NCBI RefSeq assembly: GCF_005280195.1
Contig: NZ_SZPR01000043.1
Location: 1 to 64,000 of the forward strand
Direction of reading: 5' to 3'
DNA: 64,000 nt
Origin: Streptomyces galbus
GTDB lineage: Bacteria; Actinomycetota; Actinomycetes; Streptomycetales; Streptomycetaceae
Part shown: piece by piece, positions 35,555-43,112 of the stretch
Position numbering within the stretch: the first letter of the stretch is position 1
How the letters are laid out: every line of letters starts with the position of its first letter
The notes under the pieces: generated by a model
The model's input: the letters and a program-made list of their open reading frames with translations, nothing else
Databases searched by the model: none
Told to the model about the DNA's origin: nothing
Program-made: the position numbers and the translations under genes

Positions 35555-36010
35555 GGCACTAACCTCGTCTCTGCGGACCTACGGGCCCGCGCACGGGTCC
35601 GGCCCGGCGGCACGCTTGTCCAGAGCTCCCAGCCGCCGGGCCGGAGCTGTCTGTGGTGTCCACCACGCTAGCTGGAGCGCGCAATAATTAAAAACCCGTC
35701 AGGAAATGTGCCTGGCCTATTTTTCCGGAGGAGCGCGCGAGCGGGTCCCGCAGTCGCCACGGTCGCGAGCCGACCTCCGAGCCGACTGAACCGTGGGAGC
35801 GCAGATAGATCATGGTGCTCAGCAAGGAGGTGTGCCGGAGCCGCTGGCGGACCCGTGTCTCCCGAAAGGCAGCGATGGACCGCGTTGCATCTGTTCAAGG
35901 CTGATGATTGCAAGGCGTGCCGCAGAAGGTTGGCGTGAGCTGGAGGACCAGGCCAGCGCGCCACTAGTTGGCGGTGGTGAACATGTCCTTCCATACCGAG
36001 GGGCCGTTGG
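35555..36010. other. Intergenic region, no clear gene
   Basis: 456 bases. It holds an AT-rich patch (AATAATTAAAAACCC near 35684), likely the dndB-like promoter. A rightward open frame at 35708-35938 ends LHLFKADDCKACRRRLA, but its start is unconvincing. Confidence 0.4.
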
Positions 36011-37735
36011 TCAGCGTTTGACGCGGTTACGGATGGCGAGGATGGCCAGACCGAGCAGGAGGGGTTCCGTGAGGCGGGAGGTCATCTCGGTGTAGGTGCC
36101 GGCGGTGGTCAGTTCTTGGCCGGAGGAGCGGAAGACCACCGAGTTGATCACCGTGCGCAGGGCCTTCTCGAACCGGTCGGTGGTCAGGCGTCCGACAAGC
36201 GGGCCGGTGGGGTTGGCTGGGTCGGGGGTGTCGGTCACCAGCGTGATCGTCCGTCCGGCCCGCACCTGGCGTCCGGTGGTGGTCGGCTTAGGGCTGTCGA
36301 TCGGGATGCCCCACAGCATCATGACGAAGATTGTGATGGTCATCGTCACGGCCAGCCAGACCAGAGCGCGGGTGGCACGCAGCCCGTAGCCGGAGACGGC
36401 CCAGTACACCGTCAGCAGGACGCGTTCGGACCAGGTGGTACCGGGGCTGTTGTCGTGGCGGCGCATCTCGCACTCGCCGTAGTAGAAGTCGTCGGCCCCC
36501 GGTTCGTTCTTGGCGTCCTCCAGGGCCTTGCGCAGCTGCCGATAGACCGCAGCAAGAGTCTCCGGGCCCGAGGTGCGCTCCAGATCCGGGTGGTTCGAAC
36601 CCGGCTCCCACTCGCGCTTCGAGGGTCGCTGCCCAAGTGCAGGCCGGCCTGCAGTGGCGGCGCGCCAGTAGTGCTCCTCGGCCAGAGTCCGCCGCCGGGA
36701 CCACCCTTTGGGTGGGCTGGCGAAGATGGTGCGTCCCTCCAGGCGGAGCTGATCCAGGTGCACCGCGCCAGCGAACCGGCACCCGGACAGGTCCGTGTCG
36801 GTCAGCGACAGGTGCGCCAGGTCCACTCCAGCGACGTCACGCACCCGCACGCCTGGGTCCCAGCCCGCCAACAATCCCTCCAAGCAATCTCCCCGCCAGT
36901 TGGTAAACGGCGCAGGCTCGGCAACCAGGGTCATCGGATGCTCTAGCAGCGCCCCGGCCAGATCAACCTCCGCATGGCGTAGCCGCAACGCGGCCGTTGA
37001 CACCCACTGTGTCCGCCGCAGAAGCAACTTTCGCGCGGCGATCTCCACCGTCACAGGCGAACCGAAAACCGCGCCATCCAGGTCCACCGTGCTGCCGCAC
37101 ACCAGCGGCCCCAGTCGCTCGGCCGTCTCGAACTGGGCTGCGTCGAACTGGAGATCGCCAGCCGAGGTCATCCCTTGGAATATGACGCCGCGGGTAAAAG
37201 TCGCCCAGCCGAACGACGCGCCATTGGTGAAGGTTACGTTGTCGAATGCCGCGAAGCCCGTGAAGGTTACCCACCGCAACACAGCTTGGCGCTCGAACAC
37301 CGTGCTGGAGAACAACGCTCCGTCAGCGAAGGTCACCTTGTCGAACCAGGCGTCACTCTTGAAGGTCACGCCGGTGAACCAGGCATCACCCGCGAAAGCC
37401 GCTCCGTTGAACATGACGGGGTCGGCGAAAGTCGCCTCATCGAACCGGGCATTGCCAATTTCTGGTCGGCCGGTGTCCGGAGCGCGCAGGGCGTTGAGCA
37501 ATCGATGCAGCAAGGGGCCGGTGAAGACGGTGCCGCGGTGGTCGATGTCGGCGCCAGGGACAAGGCCTGCGCCGTACCGCCTTCGCTGACGCTGAGAGAG
37601 GTGGGCCAGGCACGCCCTGTTGCCCGGAACCTGGATGCCTCGGCAGCCCACCGGATCCTGCGCACTGGCGCCGCGGCCGCAGTGCAGCCAATCTGGCGGG
37701 GTGCTGGGCGGGCGGTCCGGGAGCGCAGACGTCAT
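36011..37735 (-). CDS. Pentapeptide-repeat membrane protein
   Basis: 574 residues from ATG 37735. After an 80-residue head, residues 95-200 show pentapeptide-like periodicity (ARFDEATFADPVMFNGAAFA, GDAWFTGVTFKSDAWFDKVT, ADGALFSSTVF). A second short run follows at about 280-320 (VDLAHLSLTDTDLSGCRFAG). The C-terminal 150 residues contain at least two hydrophobic helices (TRALVWLAVTMTITIFVMML, LLLGLAILAIRNR). A beta-helix platform anchored in the membrane is inferred. Some pentapeptide proteins protect gyrase, but this one lacks that architecture. Confidence 0.75.
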   Translation of the reverse strand: MTSALPDRPPSTPPDWLHCGRGASAQDPVGCRGIQVPGNRACLAHLSQRQRRRYGAGLVPGADIDHRGTVFTGPLLHRLLNALRAPDTGRPEIGNARFDEATFADPVMFNGAAFAGDAWFTGVTFKSDAWFDKVTFADGALFSSTVFERQAVLRWVTFTGFAAFDNVTFTNGASFGWATFTRGVIFQGMTSAGDLQFDAAQFETAERLGPLVCGSTVDLDGAVFGSPVTVEIAARKLLLRRTQWVSTAALRLRHAEVDLAGALLEHPMTLVAEPAPFTNWRGDCLEGLLAGWDPGVRVRDVAGVDLAHLSLTDTDLSGCRFAGAVHLDQLRLEGRTIFASPPKGWSRRRTLAEEHYWRAATAGRPALGQRPSKREWEPGSNHPDLERTSGPETLAAVYRQLRKALEDAKNEPGADDFYYGECEMRRHDNSPGTTWSERVLLTVYWAVSGYGLRATRALVWLAVTMTITIFVMMLWGIPIDSPKPTTTGRQVRAGRTITLVTDTPDPANPTGPLVGRLTTDRFEKALRTVINSVVFRSSGQELTTAGTYTEMTSRLTEPLLLGLAILAIRNRVKR

Positions 37736-37835
37736 GCCCCAAGGATGGTTCAGCAATCGGTGTTTTTGTCGCTTTTAACCCGGTAAGTAGAGAGATTCGT
37801 CGAAAGCGCGGACGTTCAAGGTGAAACTTCATATC

Positions 37836-38291
37836 TCACCTCCGGACCCGCGCACCGAGCGATCCGCGTTTCAACAGGTCAGCGTTTTCGTCGGTTCCTC
37901 CAGATATCGCGGTCACTGACCGAGCGCACACAAGGGTGCGGGTGCCGTAAGAAGACGCCGTGAGTGAGGACGGCGCGCGGGATGCGGGGGATGTGACCGA
38001 GGGGTCGTCGCCTGGGTACAGGTGGAGGTTGCGCCAGCCGTGGATCCGGGCCATGTATGCGGCGGCGGCCTCGATGATGTCGGCCCACCGCTGGTGTCCG
38101 AGGGCGACGAAGCCGATCGGGTAGAGGTGATCGTCGGTGGGGTCGTCGATCCCGGTGACGTATACGCCGCGATGGACGATGAAGCCGTTCTCCATCGCGT
38201 CCTTGCCGGGAGTCCAGAGCTGCTCGGTGGGGTGCGTGGTGCCGTCGTCACCCTCGCTGATCTCGATCTCGTACAGGCCTTTGGTCGTCAT
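37836..38291 (-). CDS. Hypothetical protein with a probable frameshift
   Basis: 151 codons from ATG 38291 (MTTKGLYEIEISEGDDGTTH). To residue 95 (HGWRNLHLYPGDD) it looks natural; after a C-run near 38004 the frame turns Ser/Thr-rich. A one-base insertion would continue as LGHIPRIPRAVLTHGVFLRH and end at 37879. So either an indel in a homopolymer or a degraded gene. Function unknown. Its ATG overlaps the stop of the fragment at 38288-38452. Confidence 0.5.
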   Translation of the reverse strand: MTTKGLYEIEISEGDDGTTHPTEQLWTPGKDAMENGFIVHRGVYVTGIDDPTDDHLYPIGFVALGHQRWADIIEAAAAYMARIHGWRNLHLYPGDDPSVTSPASRAPSSLTASSYGTRTLVCARSVTAISGGTDENADLLKRGSLGARVRR

Positions 38292-38452
38292 GCGCTCGCT
38301 TCGATGCTGGCGCCGGCCGTCTTGAGGACGCGTGGCAGATGGACGTGCAGGTGCTCGACTACGACCTCGCGGCCGCGGGCGCGGAGTTCGCGGGCCAGGA
38401 GTTCGGTGAGCCCGGCTGCCCTTTGCCGGACTAAGAAACGATCAAGGTTTGT
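38288..38452 (-). pseudogene. 5'-truncated small helical gene
   Basis: Leftward frame TNLDRFLVRQRAAGLTELLA, RELRARGREVVVEHLHVHLP, RVLKTAGASIEASA, with its stop inside the next gene's ATG (ATGA). No start codon is available before the frame turns into the antisense of the 38551 gene. The preserved end and overlap suggest a real gene that lost its start. Confidence 0.45.
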
Positions 38453-38550
38453 GCGCTCGCGCCAGGACGTTGCAGCTGCCGCATGGACGGTGTCAGCCCG
38501 GCACCCGAGGTGCCGACTCGCCCCATCACCATCCCTGCGATCATTTGGTC

Positions 38551-38898
38551 GTGAGTTACGACCTTGCTGTGTGGGACGGTGAGCGGCCGCTCGATGACGA
38601 TGCGGCGGGCTCGGCCTTCGATGAGATGTACGAGCGCTACCTCGAATCGGAGGACGTCGCTGTGCCGCCCTCCCCGCGCATCAAGGCCTATGTGAACGCC
38701 TTGATCGAGCGCTATCCGGAGGATGACCGTGACAGTCCATGGGCGTCCCCTCCGGTCATCGACGAAGCGTCGGGACCGATCGTGTACCTACTCATGTCCT
38801 ACAGCAGGGCCGAAGAAGTCTCCGAGTACGCCGCTTCGCTGGCACGCGAGTACGAGCTGATCTGCTTTGACCCGCAAGGCGAAACTCTGCGGTCATGA
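38551..38898 (+). CDS. Small acidic hypothetical protein
   Basis: 115 residues from GTG 38551 (VSYDLAVWDGERPLDDDAAG). Further segments are PPSPRIKAYVNALIERYPED and DEASGPIVYLLMSYSRAEEV, ending ICFDPQGETLRS. Similar small acidic proteins are scattered in Streptomyces genomes, some as immunity-like neighbours of toxins. No toxin is adjacent, so only a hypothetical label is justified. The upstream frame to 38449 lacks family character. Confidence 0.65.
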   Translation: MSYDLAVWDGERPLDDDAAGSAFDEMYERYLESEDVAVPPSPRIKAYVNALIERYPEDDRDSPWASPPVIDEASGPIVYLLMSYSRAEEVSEYAASLAREYELICFDPQGETLRS

Positions 38899-39012
38899 GC
38901 GTTCCGCGAAGGTCTGCGCGTAGCAGTTGTCGCAGCCGGGGCTGATCTTGGTGCAGCCGGTGACCGGGTTCCAGGTGCTGTCAGTCCACTCGATCGTCGT
39001 ACGGTCAGCCAC
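38893..39012 (-). pseudogene. N-terminal fragment of a DUF5131 (Gp37/Gp68-like) protein
   Basis: The leftward frame from GTG 39012 reads MADRTTIEWTDSTWNPVTGC, then TKISPGCDNCYAQTFAERS and stop. This is the characteristic opening of DUF5131 phage-derived radical-SAM-like proteins, with C-x3-C-like cysteines (GCDNCY). The remaining 200 or so residues are gone. The cut falls exactly at the end of the convergent 38551-38898 gene, so a deletion joined them. Confidence 0.7.
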
Positions 39013-39383
39013 GGCCGGCTTCCCCTTCGACGGTGGGGTGGGTGTAGCGGATGGGCTTGCCGAGGCGGCGCGCGTAGTCGATCTCGCGGCGGGTGCTCTC
39101 GCCGATGTAGCCGTCCGGGTTGACGATGAGGACTTCGTCGGCGAGGTCGATCTTGCGGTGGTGCAGGGTGTCGAGCTGCGCCTTGAGCCGGTCGGCTTGG
39201 ACGGGGTCCTGCCACAGCGGGTGGGGCTGCTTCAAGTTGCAACCGGGGGGGGAGGACGATGCGGCCGGCTGCGGTCTCGTAGAGGTTGGCTTCGGCTAGG
39301 GCGTCCCAGTACCGGGTTGATCCGCACAGCGCGACGATCGGCGGCCGACCGGGAGTGGTGGTGGCGACGGTCTGACGGGGCAC
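39005..39383 (-). pseudogene. Nucleoside deoxyribosyltransferase-like/DUF4406 gene with frameshift
   Basis: The first 44 codons from GTG 39383 (PIVALCGSTRYWDALAEANL) and the segment 39235-39005 (DTLHHRKIDLADEVLIVNPD, GYIGESTRREIDYARRLGKP) form one alpha/beta protein in two frames. The join lies in a run of seven or more G at about 39245-39252. The GSTR...D.aDe.lvvn.d.yiGeSt..Ei.yA pattern is that of small deoxyribosyltransferase-like proteins. Restoring one base gives about 126 residues. It may be a sequencing error. Confidence 0.6.
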
Positions 39384-39416
39384 AGCGGAATTCCTTTCGC
39401 AGGAAGTGGCGGGAGC

Positions 39417-39449
39417 GGGGCGGCCGGAACGGGTGTCGACGGCCGCCCC
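39417..39449. other. Intercistronic hairpin (GC, no T tract)
   Basis: Arms GGGGCGGCCG/CGGCCGCCCC, 13-base loop. It is the most downstream of a series of such hairpins in the leftward transfer cluster and may be its terminator. Confidence 0.6.
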
Positions 39450-39470
39450 TGCAGGTATGGGGGGTGCGAG

Positions 39471-39710
39471 TCAGCGGGCGGCGAGAGCCGCGCGGTGCTC
39501 CTGGCGGTGGTCGACGGCCGCGGGCTCGGCGAGGACCTTGACGTGGTGCGGGCCGCCGACGTCGCCGTGCTCGGAGCAGACGACGGCGAACTGGGTCCGT
39601 CCGGGGCAGCCGGAGGCGGGGTCGCGGGGCCGGCCGGAGGGCTTCACTGCGTGATCGCAGGGGCTGTTGTCGGCGTGCCTGGGCTCCACGTGCACGGTGA
39701 TACGGGCCAT
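39471..39710 (-). CDS. Small Cys/His-containing transfer-region protein
   Basis: 79 residues from ATG 39710 with AAGGAGG upstream. It begins MARITVHVEPRHADNSPCDH, then TQFAVVCSEHGDVGGPHHVK. CDH and CSEH may bind metal. Last gene of the leftward cluster; hypothetical. Confidence 0.6.
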   Translation of the reverse strand: MARITVHVEPRHADNSPCDHAVKPSGRPRDPASGCPGRTQFAVVCSEHGDVGGPHHVKVLAEPAAVDHRQEHRAALAAR

Positions 39711-39739
39711 GAACGAGCTCCTCCTTGTTGGAGACGAGA

Positions 39740-39774
39740 GAGCGCCGCGCCCGACCGGGAGGCGGGCGCGGCGC
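39740..39774. other. Intercistronic hairpin
   Basis: Perfect 13-bp stem AGCGCCGCGCCCG/CGGGCGCGGCGCT with a 9-base loop in the gap between two transfer-cluster genes. Confidence 0.65.
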
Positions 39775-39788
39775 TGAGGGGTGGACTA

Positions 39789-40004
39789 TCAGTCGGTGCT
39801 GGGGGTGCTGGTGACTACGAGGAACTGGTCGGTGCGCAGGTCCATCACGACCTGGGCGTGAGTGCCCTGGGCGCGTTGGGCTGCGGCGTATTCTTCGGCC
39901 GGCCAGGAGCCGCGGGGGCCTCCCGCGGGGAACTGCTCCAGGACGGTGCGCTGGGGCTGGGTGAACATGGCGGCTGTGTCCCTTCGGGTGCTGCGGGCGG
40001 TCAC
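39789..40004 (-). CDS. Small hypothetical transfer-region protein
   Basis: 71 residues from GTG 40004, overlapping the preceding stop by 4 bases; ATG 39968 is an alternative. It reads MFTQPQRTVLEQFPAGGPRG, then YAAAQRAQGTHAQVVMDLRT and DQFLVVTST. No motif known. Confidence 0.55.
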   Translation of the reverse strand: MTARSTRRDTAAMFTQPQRTVLEQFPAGGPRGSWPAEEYAAAQRAQGTHAQVVMDLRTDQFLVVTSTPSTD

Positions 40005-40762
40005 TGGTCGGTGTCCTCGGGGGCGGGGATGTCGCCGAACATGTCGTCCATCGCCTGGGTGACGGCGGCCCGGTGTTCGGGCCGGGTGGCGTTGAGGACC
40101 TTGTTGGTGAGGTCGGTCAGGTTGATGTCCTCGAACAGCTCGTTCAGGTCCGCGACGGTCCTCGGGTCCAGGAGGACGCTGTCGGGGCGTTCGCTGTCCA
40201 TGTCCATGAAGCAGTTCATGGCGTCGATGCAGTCGGCGAGTCGGTGGGCTATGGCCGGGGTGACGTCGAAGCCGTGGCAGTGCTCCAGGCCTGAACCGAG
40301 GGCACCGGTCGGGCTGATGTGGAGGCGGATGCTCTGCCCCGGGCCGGGGCCATCCTGTGCGCAGCTGGTGGGGGCTTCGGCGAGAGCCGCGATCGCCTTG
40401 TTGCGGTCGGCGTCCGCGTCCATGACGGTCGCCGTGTCCCCTGCATCGTCATCGTCGTCCACGTTCAGCACCGGTGCTGCCCAGAGCACTTCGAGGCTTT
40501 CGGCGTGCAGCTGAATGATGCCGTCGGCTGTGACCGGGAGCGTCAGGTGGCCGACGACGCGCAGCAGGTCACCGGGCTGCCGCTCGGTGAGCATCTCGTG
40601 GGCGATCTCCGGTTCCATGGTCGTGCAGGGGATGACCGCCTCATCGACCAGATGGTCGGTGCTGGCGGAGCAGGTCAGCCGCCAGGAGACGGTGCCGACA
40701 CGGTCGCCCGGCTCGGCTTCGGCGGCGAGGTAGCCGTCCAGGGTGAGGGGGATGGCGTCCAT
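40001..40762 (-). CDS. Hypothetical acidic protein, possible OB-fold N-terminus
   Basis: 253 residues from ATG 40762 (TGATG overlap with the upstream gene). The first 110 residues (GDRVGTVSWRLTCSASTDHL, GDLLRVVGHLTLPVTADGII) look strand-rich and could be an OB-like fold as in single-strand-binding proteins. The rest is helical and acidic (DDDDDAGDTATVMDADADRN). A role in handling transferred single strands is conjecture. Confidence 0.55.
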   Translation of the reverse strand: MDAIPLTLDGYLAAEAEPGDRVGTVSWRLTCSASTDHLVDEAVIPCTTMEPEIAHEMLTERQPGDLLRVVGHLTLPVTADGIIQLHAESLEVLWAAPVLNVDDDDDAGDTATVMDADADRNKAIAALAEAPTSCAQDGPGPGQSIRLHISPTGALGSGLEHCHGFDVTPAIAHRLADCIDAMNCFMDMDSERPDSVLLDPRTVADLNELFEDINLTDLTNKVLNATRPEHRAAVTQAMDDMFGDIPAPEDTDQ

Positions 40763-40968
40763 CAGTGTGCCTCCGCCAGGGTCTCGGTGGTGCGAGGGGA
40801 GCGGGGTCGGGTGGTGCGCTGCGCGAGCACCAGGAGCTCGGCGTTGCGCCGCTGCTGCGCGGGGGTGAGCGGGCGGGCCTTCGCGGCACCGTGGCGGTGC
40901 CAGAGCGGCGAGGCCGGCGGCTCGGGATAGGCAAGGGCATGGTCGACGTCGCGTTCGGTGTGACGCAT
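40762..40968 (-). CDS. Small basic protein
   Basis: 68 residues from ATG 40968 (GGAGG upstream). Arg/His-rich (MRHTERDVDHALAYPEPPAS, ARPLTPAQQRRNAELLVLAQ). Its stop overlaps the next start (TGATG). Hypothetical. Confidence 0.55.
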   Translation of the reverse strand: MRHTERDVDHALAYPEPPASPLWHRHGAAKARPLTPAQQRRNAELLVLAQRTTRPRSPRTTETLAEAH

Positions 40969-40988
40969 GGAGGTCCTCCAGGTGGAGG

Positions 40989-41285
40989 TCAGGTGTGGTC
41001 GCTTTGGCCGGCGGTCTTGGGCTTCGGCGTGAGGTCGGAGGCGAACCGCCCGAGGCGGCGGGCCTCGCTGGGATGGGCGGTGAGCCAGTCCTCGGCGCAG
41101 GCCTTGTGCACGGCCTCGCCGGCGTGAGAGCGCATGGGCGTGGGCTTGTCGCACAGCACGCAGGGCAGGTCCTGCCAGCGGTCGAAGTGCCGGCCATCGC
41201 GCCAGACAAGGAGTTCATTGGGCGCCGGAATCAGACCCGGCTCGAACGGCTGCTCCTCCTTCTTCGTACGTCCCCGGCGGGTCAC
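40989..41285 (-). CDS. Small zinc-finger protein
   Basis: 98 residues from GTG 41285, coupled by GTGA overlap. CVLCDKPTPMRSHAGEAVHKACAEDW gives a C-x2-C...H...C cluster typical of small plasmid zinc proteins. Confidence 0.6.
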   Translation of the reverse strand: MTRRGRTKKEEQPFEPGLIPAPNELLVWRDGRHFDRWQDLPCVLCDKPTPMRSHAGEAVHKACAEDWLTAHPSEARRLGRFASDLTPKPKTAGQSDHT

Positions 41286-41725
41286 GGCCGGAACTGGGGC
41301 AGTTGCTGGAAGACGCGGTCCAGCAGGTCCGGCTCGGGCTGCCAGGGCCCGAACTGCCCGCGCGCGGGAACCGGTAGCGGCAGCTCCTGGACGTCGGCGA
41401 GGACCAGGTGCCAGACGTCGCCTGGGTGTGCCCACGGCGAGCAGGGCGGCGCCCCTTCGGGGTCCTGGTGGGAGTCGGTGATCCGGGCGATGCCGACAAC
41501 GGCGCCGGTGACCAGCTCACGGCCATGGATCGCGCGGGCGACCAGCGGCATGCGCAGGGCAGGCCGGTCGATGGTCTTGCTTGTGTGCAGCAGCACCCAG
41601 CCAGTCCGCCACCGCGCGGGCCGGTTCTCCACCGTTTTAGCCCCGGCCAGGATGGCGGCCGCGTACGGCTGGCGGATGCTGATGCCGCGGATCCAGTCGC
41701 CCTCGGGCAGCGTCACGGCGCTCAT
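41282..41725 (-). CDS. ASCH-domain protein
   Basis: 147 residues from ATG 41725, overlapping the GGDEF stop (ATGA). The start IRGISIRQPYAAAILAGAKT VENR is the signature opening of ASCH (PUA-like) domains, followed by GWVLLHTSKTID and GAVVGIARITDS. ASCH proteins bind or process RNA. Its presence in a conjugation cluster is unusual but recurrent on Streptomyces plasmids. Confidence 0.8.
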   Translation of the reverse strand: MSAVTLPEGDWIRGISIRQPYAAAILAGAKTVENRPARWRTGWVLLHTSKTIDRPALRMPLVARAIHGRELVTGAVVGIARITDSHQDPEGAPPCSPWAHPGDVWHLVLADVQELPLPVPARGQFGPWQPEPDLLDRVFQQLPQFRP

Positions 41726-42399
41726 GCGGCTCGCCCCCACACCGCCGTGCCCGGACGTCCGGCCCGGCGGCCGTTGATGGACGGCATCGTGGCGTGCTGC
41801 CGCGTGGCGAAGACCGCCCGGCCCGAGTGCTTACCGTCGTAGAGGGCCGCGTCGGCAGCCCTCTGCAAAACGCTCAGATCGTCGGAGCCGACCGAGGCCG
41901 GGGCCGCTGCACCGACCGAGGCGGCGATGTTGACGGTGCGGCCATCGTCCAGGGTGACCGGCGTGTGCAGCATGCGGACCAGCTGCTCCAGGCGCTGCGC
42001 GCGGCGGCCGGCCTTCAGCTCCAGGACCACGGCGAACTCATCGCCACCGAGCCTGCCGACGGACGCGCGCGGTCCCGCCCACGCGGTGAGCCGGGCCCCG
42101 AACGCCGCGAGGACAGCGTCCCCAGCCGGGTGCCCCATCGAGTCGTTGATCTGCTTGAAGTGGTCGGCGTCGACCATGACCAGCACCGCGTCGTCGCCGT
42201 GGCGGGCCAGGAGCCGGCGGGCGCGGGCGGTGTAGGCGTCGCGGCGCAGCAGGCCCGTCAGCGGGTCCTTGTCCTTGTCGGCGAGCTGCTTGAGCAGCAC
42301 CGTCACGTTGACGACCCAGCCGGTCAACGGCACGGCTGCGGCGGTGATCAGAAGGGTGCGCGGGCCGAACCGGCCCGTCGTGTGCAGGACTGAGTCCAT
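41722..42399 (-). CDS. GGDEF-domain (diguanylate cyclase-like) protein
   Basis: 225 residues from ATG 42399. One hydrophobic helix (LLITAAAVPLTGWVVNVTVL, about 16-36) anchors it. The domain shows DPLTGLLRRDAY, MVDADHFKQINDSMGH, and RLGGDEFAVV, an intact active site. No RxxD inhibitory site lies five residues upstream. There is no EAL partner in the window. It could make c-di-GMP, the signal that controls Streptomyces development, linking transfer to host state (inference). Confidence 0.85.
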   Translation of the reverse strand: MDSVLHTTGRFGPRTLLITAAAVPLTGWVVNVTVLLKQLADKDKDPLTGLLRRDAYTARARRLLARHGDDAVLVMVDADHFKQINDSMGHPAGDAVLAAFGARLTAWAGPRASVGRLGGDEFAVVLELKAGRRAQRLEQLVRMLHTPVTLDDGRTVNIAASVGAAAPASVGSDDLSVLQRAADAALYDGKHSGRAVFATRQHATMPSINGRRAGRPGTAVWGRAA

Positions 42400-42489
42400 A
42401 CTGAGGATTCCCCTCTCGTCTCGTGCGGGTTGGGTGAACCCGGGGCAGCCGTCAAGCGGCCAAGCAAGTGCGGCTGTCCCGGGGCGGAG

Positions 42490-42798
42490 CTACAGCTCGT
42501 GGGTGGTTGTGGAGTTGAGCCAGCTGTACGGGCTCCTCCAGGGGCTGGCCGTCGCGGCGGGCCAGTCGAGCTCCCAGCCGGGCCGGTATCCGCAGGCCGA
42601 CCAGCCGTCCGGCCGGTCGTGGGGGATCTCGCGTCCGGCTTCCGCCGCGGCGCGGGCTGCGTCGTAGACCTCGTGGGCGGCCTTCACCGCGGCGGCGCGG
42701 CTGTCGGCCCAGCCGGTGAAGACGTGCACGCCTTCCAGGCCGGGCGTCCGGGTGCTCCGTATGGGGACGTCGACCTCGAAGTACGGGGGCTGGGTCAT
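42490..42798 (-). CDS. Hypothetical transfer-region protein
   Basis: 102 residues from ATG 42798 (MTQPPYFEVDVPIRSTRTPG, VHVFTGWADSRAAAVKAAHE, DGWSACGYRPGWELDW). Mixed alpha/beta; no family recognised. Confidence 0.6.
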   Translation of the reverse strand: MTQPPYFEVDVPIRSTRTPGLEGVHVFTGWADSRAAAVKAAHEVYDAARAAAEAGREIPHDRPDGWSACGYRPGWELDWPAATASPWRSPYSWLNSTTTHEL

Positions 42799-42911
42799 GA
42801 CGTCCGCTCCTCTCGTCATCGTGGTTGAGGGACCACCGCGACCGCCCCGGCCTCCCTCGCACGGGGAAGACCGGGACAGCACGGAACGTCCGTCACGCCG
42901 ATGAGGGCGCG

Positions 42912-43112
42912 TTAGAGATCGAGGTGGATCGTGATCGGGCGCCGGTGGTCACCGGTACTGGTGTGGACGGTGCGTCGGTGCGCGGTGAGGCCGGCGGCCC
43001 CGCCCTGGATCGGCAGGTGGCAGTCCGGGCAGCCGTGCCACCACTCATCTGCGGCCGGGAGGTCGGCCGGGGTGAGCGGGTGCGGGTGCGGTCCGTCGGC
43101 GGCGCGGCTCAC
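42912..43112 (-). CDS. Small C2H2-like zinc protein
   Basis: 66 residues from GTG 43112, overlapping the kinase stop by 4 bases. HGCPDCHLPIQGGAAGLTAHRRTVH has the spacing of a classical C2H2 finger (C-x2-C ... H-x3/4-H). Confidence 0.6.
   Translation of the reverse strand: MSRAADGPHPHPLTPADLPAADEWWHGCPDCHLPIQGGAAGLTAHRRTVHTSTGDHRRPITIHLDL

Noticed and set aside
35708..35938. Rightward 76-codon ORF ending LHLFKADDCKACRRRLA
   Set aside because: The start and first half look random and there is no ribosome site; at most a fragment.
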